Both the position numbers and the translations under genes were made by a program. 15,323 nucleotides of DNA from a bacterium. GTDB lineage: Bacteria; Auribacterota; UBA3054; B51-G9. The notes under the pieces are model-generated. The model was not told the origin of the DNA and did no database searches. It was given only the letters and a program-made list of their open reading frames with translations. The stretch lies in the NCBI GenBank assembly GCA_029933535.1, contig JAOZNZ010000016.1, positions 1 through 15,323 of the forward strand, in the 5' to 3' direction. Shown here piece by piece: positions 13,395 through 15,323 of this stretch. Every line of letters starts with the position of its first letter. The stretch's first letter is position 1.

Positions 13395-15323
13395 CGGTAT
13401 AACAATTCCTCTCAAAATTACCCTCTGACAAAGTATGAAAACAATTAATGTCGGTATCGCACTGAGTACAAGCGATGCCATTATCATAAAATTACCGTAT
13501 TCCTGCTGGAACTGATAAAGAAAAACCATTAATGTCCACATACTTTTATCCTGACATACAAGGAACGCAAACATAAACGCACCGTAAGCACCGGTGAACG
13601 CGCCAAGAGCCATAACCGCAAGAATAGGTTTGCAAAGCGGCAAAGTGATAGAATAAAACATTTTCCATTCCGACGCACCATCGATGAGCGCGGCTTCGTA
13701 AAGTTCCGGAGGCAGGCTGTCAAAAAATCCTTTTAAAAGAAAAATACCAAATCCGTTAGCAAGACCGGGAAGTACAAGCGCACCGAAAGTATTAAGCAGT
13801 CCAAGATCACGTATCATAAGAAAATTCGGTATCATAGCTACTTCCGCCGGAAAAGCCATTGTAGCAAGGAAAAAAATCAGAATTTTATTCGCGTAAGAGA
13901 GACGAAATCTCGAAAGAGCATAAGCCGCCATAGGATTAATTGTAAGCGAACTCCCTATGCACAAAACAATAAAAATAAGAGTTACCCACAATGAACGGCC
14001 ATGCAGAGCGATATAATCTATTACCGTTGAATAATTACCAAAAATATACGTATGCATAATTTGTTTATGCTTTTTGATAAAATCATTAAACAATAACTCC
14101 GGTATAGGAAACAATTTGATCTCTTCAAATGATTTGTACGGACGACCCATTACATAAGTTGCTCCATAAGCTTCATTCAGTTTATCAATATCATTTGAAT
14201 AACGTTTTCTGAGAAAATTTTTATATTCTTCTATTGGTGACCATATTTTCACTTCACCAAATTTACGCTCATAAACCGGAAGCCCGTTAGTTCCGATTTT
14301 CATTTGATTAATATATCTTGTCCACAAGGCATAATGCTGAGTATTAGTTGGAAATCTTTTTACCGGGGGATAAAGTTTATAATATTCATCAAGAGAATAT
14401 TGTCTTGATTTTTTTGGAATTTCATCATAAATCCCTTTAAGAAATTTATTCCATGTACTTGTTTTGGTGTTCAATTCATAATACATTGAATTGCATTTTT
14501 CAAAAACAAATTTCTCTATGTCATCACGTGGCGTTACACCAAAATTTATTGAATCATCAAGATAAATATGTACTAAACTGTTGAGATTCGTTCCATAAAT
14601 ATCATTAAACCTGTCAATTGATATATAGAGAAATCGCGTGAATTTCCACCACTCCATTTCCATTGGATATGGATAAGCTAAAGCAGGGTCTATCGTCGAT
14701 TTCCATTCCGTCCAGTTACGCCACTGAGGCGTGTCGGGAACCGACCATAAACGCCACCAGTACGAATCTCTAAGATGCCAGATATCGCTAAAATCATCGT
14801 AATAAGTACCTTGCGCGCGATTGAGTTTTTCAATATTATTTGAATATTTTTTTTTGAGAAAATTCTGGTATTTTGTGCTGTTTACAAACGGAGTGTAAAA
14901 AAGTCGCATTGTCTGCCAGTTAAAATACGGCCTCCAGTAATAACACGGAATTGTTCGCATATAAATCCGCCAGTCAGACGTAATTTTTGCAAGCTGGTTT
15001 GTATTACGTTTAAATAAAGGTTCAAGCTCATTTAATTTAATATCTTCAGCGCCAAACCATTCTCCATGATTGAAAAGAAAGGGTAATTCCTCCTGATGCT
15101 CAGCTTCGACCATATACTTTCTGAACTGCTCACGCTGATCATATAAATATTTTGGAACAAGACGGAAATCCTTCCAGTCGGCATTGCTGGTTATGGAATT
15201 CGCAAGCATAAGAGTAAACGGATAAACCATCGTTATTCCGCCGCCTACGAGCAATCCGTAAAACAGAGCGAGTAAGAGTCGCACTTTCCAGGATTTTCTT
15301 CCTACTTTAGCAATTAAAGGCAT
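13383..15323 (-). CDS. ABC transporter permease, MalG family, with giant periplasmic insert
   Basis: An inner-membrane subunit of a carbohydrate-type ABC importer. The 646-aa protein has TM1 at about 17-42, then about 390 extra residues, then the permease core (about 440-646) with five or so helices, SLWVTL at its start, and the ATPase-docking loop EAALIDGASEWKMFYSITLP with E543-A-A...G549. Canonical MalG is about 280-300 aa. The insert lies in the TM1-TM2 loop, which is periplasmic in MalG, and is rich in Trp and Tyr. It contains a repeated motif at 151-181 and 366-402 (NFLKKKYSNNIEKLN / NFLRKRYSNDIDKLN) and a weaker copy near 225-253. The ATG is the first codon at the window edge, so the start and RBS cannot be verified; a MalF-type partner may lie just outside. 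It is convergent with the TPR gene. Confidence 0.9.
   Translation of the reverse strand: MPLIAKVGRKSWKVRLLLALFYGLLVGGGITMVYPFTLMLANSITSNADWKDFRLVPKYLYDQREQFRKYMVEAEHQEELPFLFNHGEWFGAEDIKLNELEPLFKRNTNQLAKITSDWRIYMRTIPCYYWRPYFNWQTMRLFYTPFVNSTKYQNFLKKKYSNNIEKLNRAQGTYYDDFSDIWHLRDSYWWRLWSVPDTPQWRNWTEWKSTIDPALAYPYPMEMEWWKFTRFLYISIDRFNDIYGTNLNSLVHIYLDDSINFGVTPRDDIEKFVFEKCNSMYYELNTKTSTWNKFLKGIYDEIPKKSRQYSLDEYYKLYPPVKRFPTNTQHYALWTRYINQMKIGTNGLPVYERKFGEVKIWSPIEEYKNFLRKRYSNDIDKLNEAYGATYVMGRPYKSFEEIKLFPIPELLFNDFIKKHKQIMHTYIFGNYSTVIDYIALHGRSLWVTLIFIVLCIGSSLTINPMAAYALSRFRLSYANKILIFFLATMAFPAEVAMIPNFLMIRDLGLLNTFGALVLPGLANGFGIFLLKGFFDSLPPELYEAALIDGASEWKMFYSITLPLCKPILAVMALGAFTGAYGAFMFAFLVCQDKSMWTLMVFLYQFQQEYGNFMIMASLVLSAIPTLIVFILCQRVILRGIVIPTFK

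Noticed and set aside
1..15323. tRNA, rRNA, replication origin or prophage attachment site
   Set aside because: No cloverleaf-like sequence ending in CCA, no rRNA motifs, no DnaA-box cluster and no integrase were seen.

Overview
The window is about 15.3 kb of AT-rich bacterial DNA from a Gram-negative (two-membrane) organism. It encodes an outer-membrane secretin and proteins with Sec signal peptides. Most genes lack a Shine-Dalgarno (SD) sequence. The mix of a GspD-like secretin, a TMTC-like membrane TPR protein and a MalG-type permease with a giant periplasmic insert recalls the PVC group (Kiritimatiellota/Lentisphaerota-like). The lineage is an inference and cannot be settled from this sequence.

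Layout: (1) 105-4595, plus strand: typA (ribosome-associated GTPase), overlapped by a hypF gene reduced to its C-terminal carbamoyltransferase domain, then hypC and hypD. These hyp products belong to the pathway that builds the Fe(CN)2CO group of [NiFe]-hydrogenases. No hydrogenase, hypA, hypB or hypE is in view. (2) 4596-5754: a rearranged zone holding a 147-bp fold-back MITE-like element, a short secreted protein made of only the secretin N0 domain, a decayed copy of the hypD 3' end, a strong hairpin terminator and an extended -10 promoter. (3) 5755-9431: a full-length secretin (898 aa) followed 11 bp later by an unrecognised single-pass membrane protein; the two are probably co-transcribed. 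(4) 9458-13329: purB of the type found in animals, a DUSP23-like dual-specificity phosphatase, and a multi-pass membrane protein with C-terminal TPRs. (5) 13383-15323, minus strand: a MalG-family ABC sugar permease with roughly 390 extra residues after its first membrane helix, convergent with the preceding gene.

The most informative observation is a tandem duplication. The segment from the hypD 3' end through the secretin N0 domain was copied once, so hypD-tail/N0 occurs twice in a row. The first copy became an independent 165-codon gene whose last four residues and stop codon come from the out-of-frame hypD remnant. The two N0 copies differ mostly at synonymous positions, so the stand-alone N0 protein appears to have been kept under selection. 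Other points of interest are the repeat-bearing insert of the permease, the minimal HypF, short tandem repeats in several intergenic spacers, and the contrast between strong SD sites on the two secretin-type genes and none on their neighbours.
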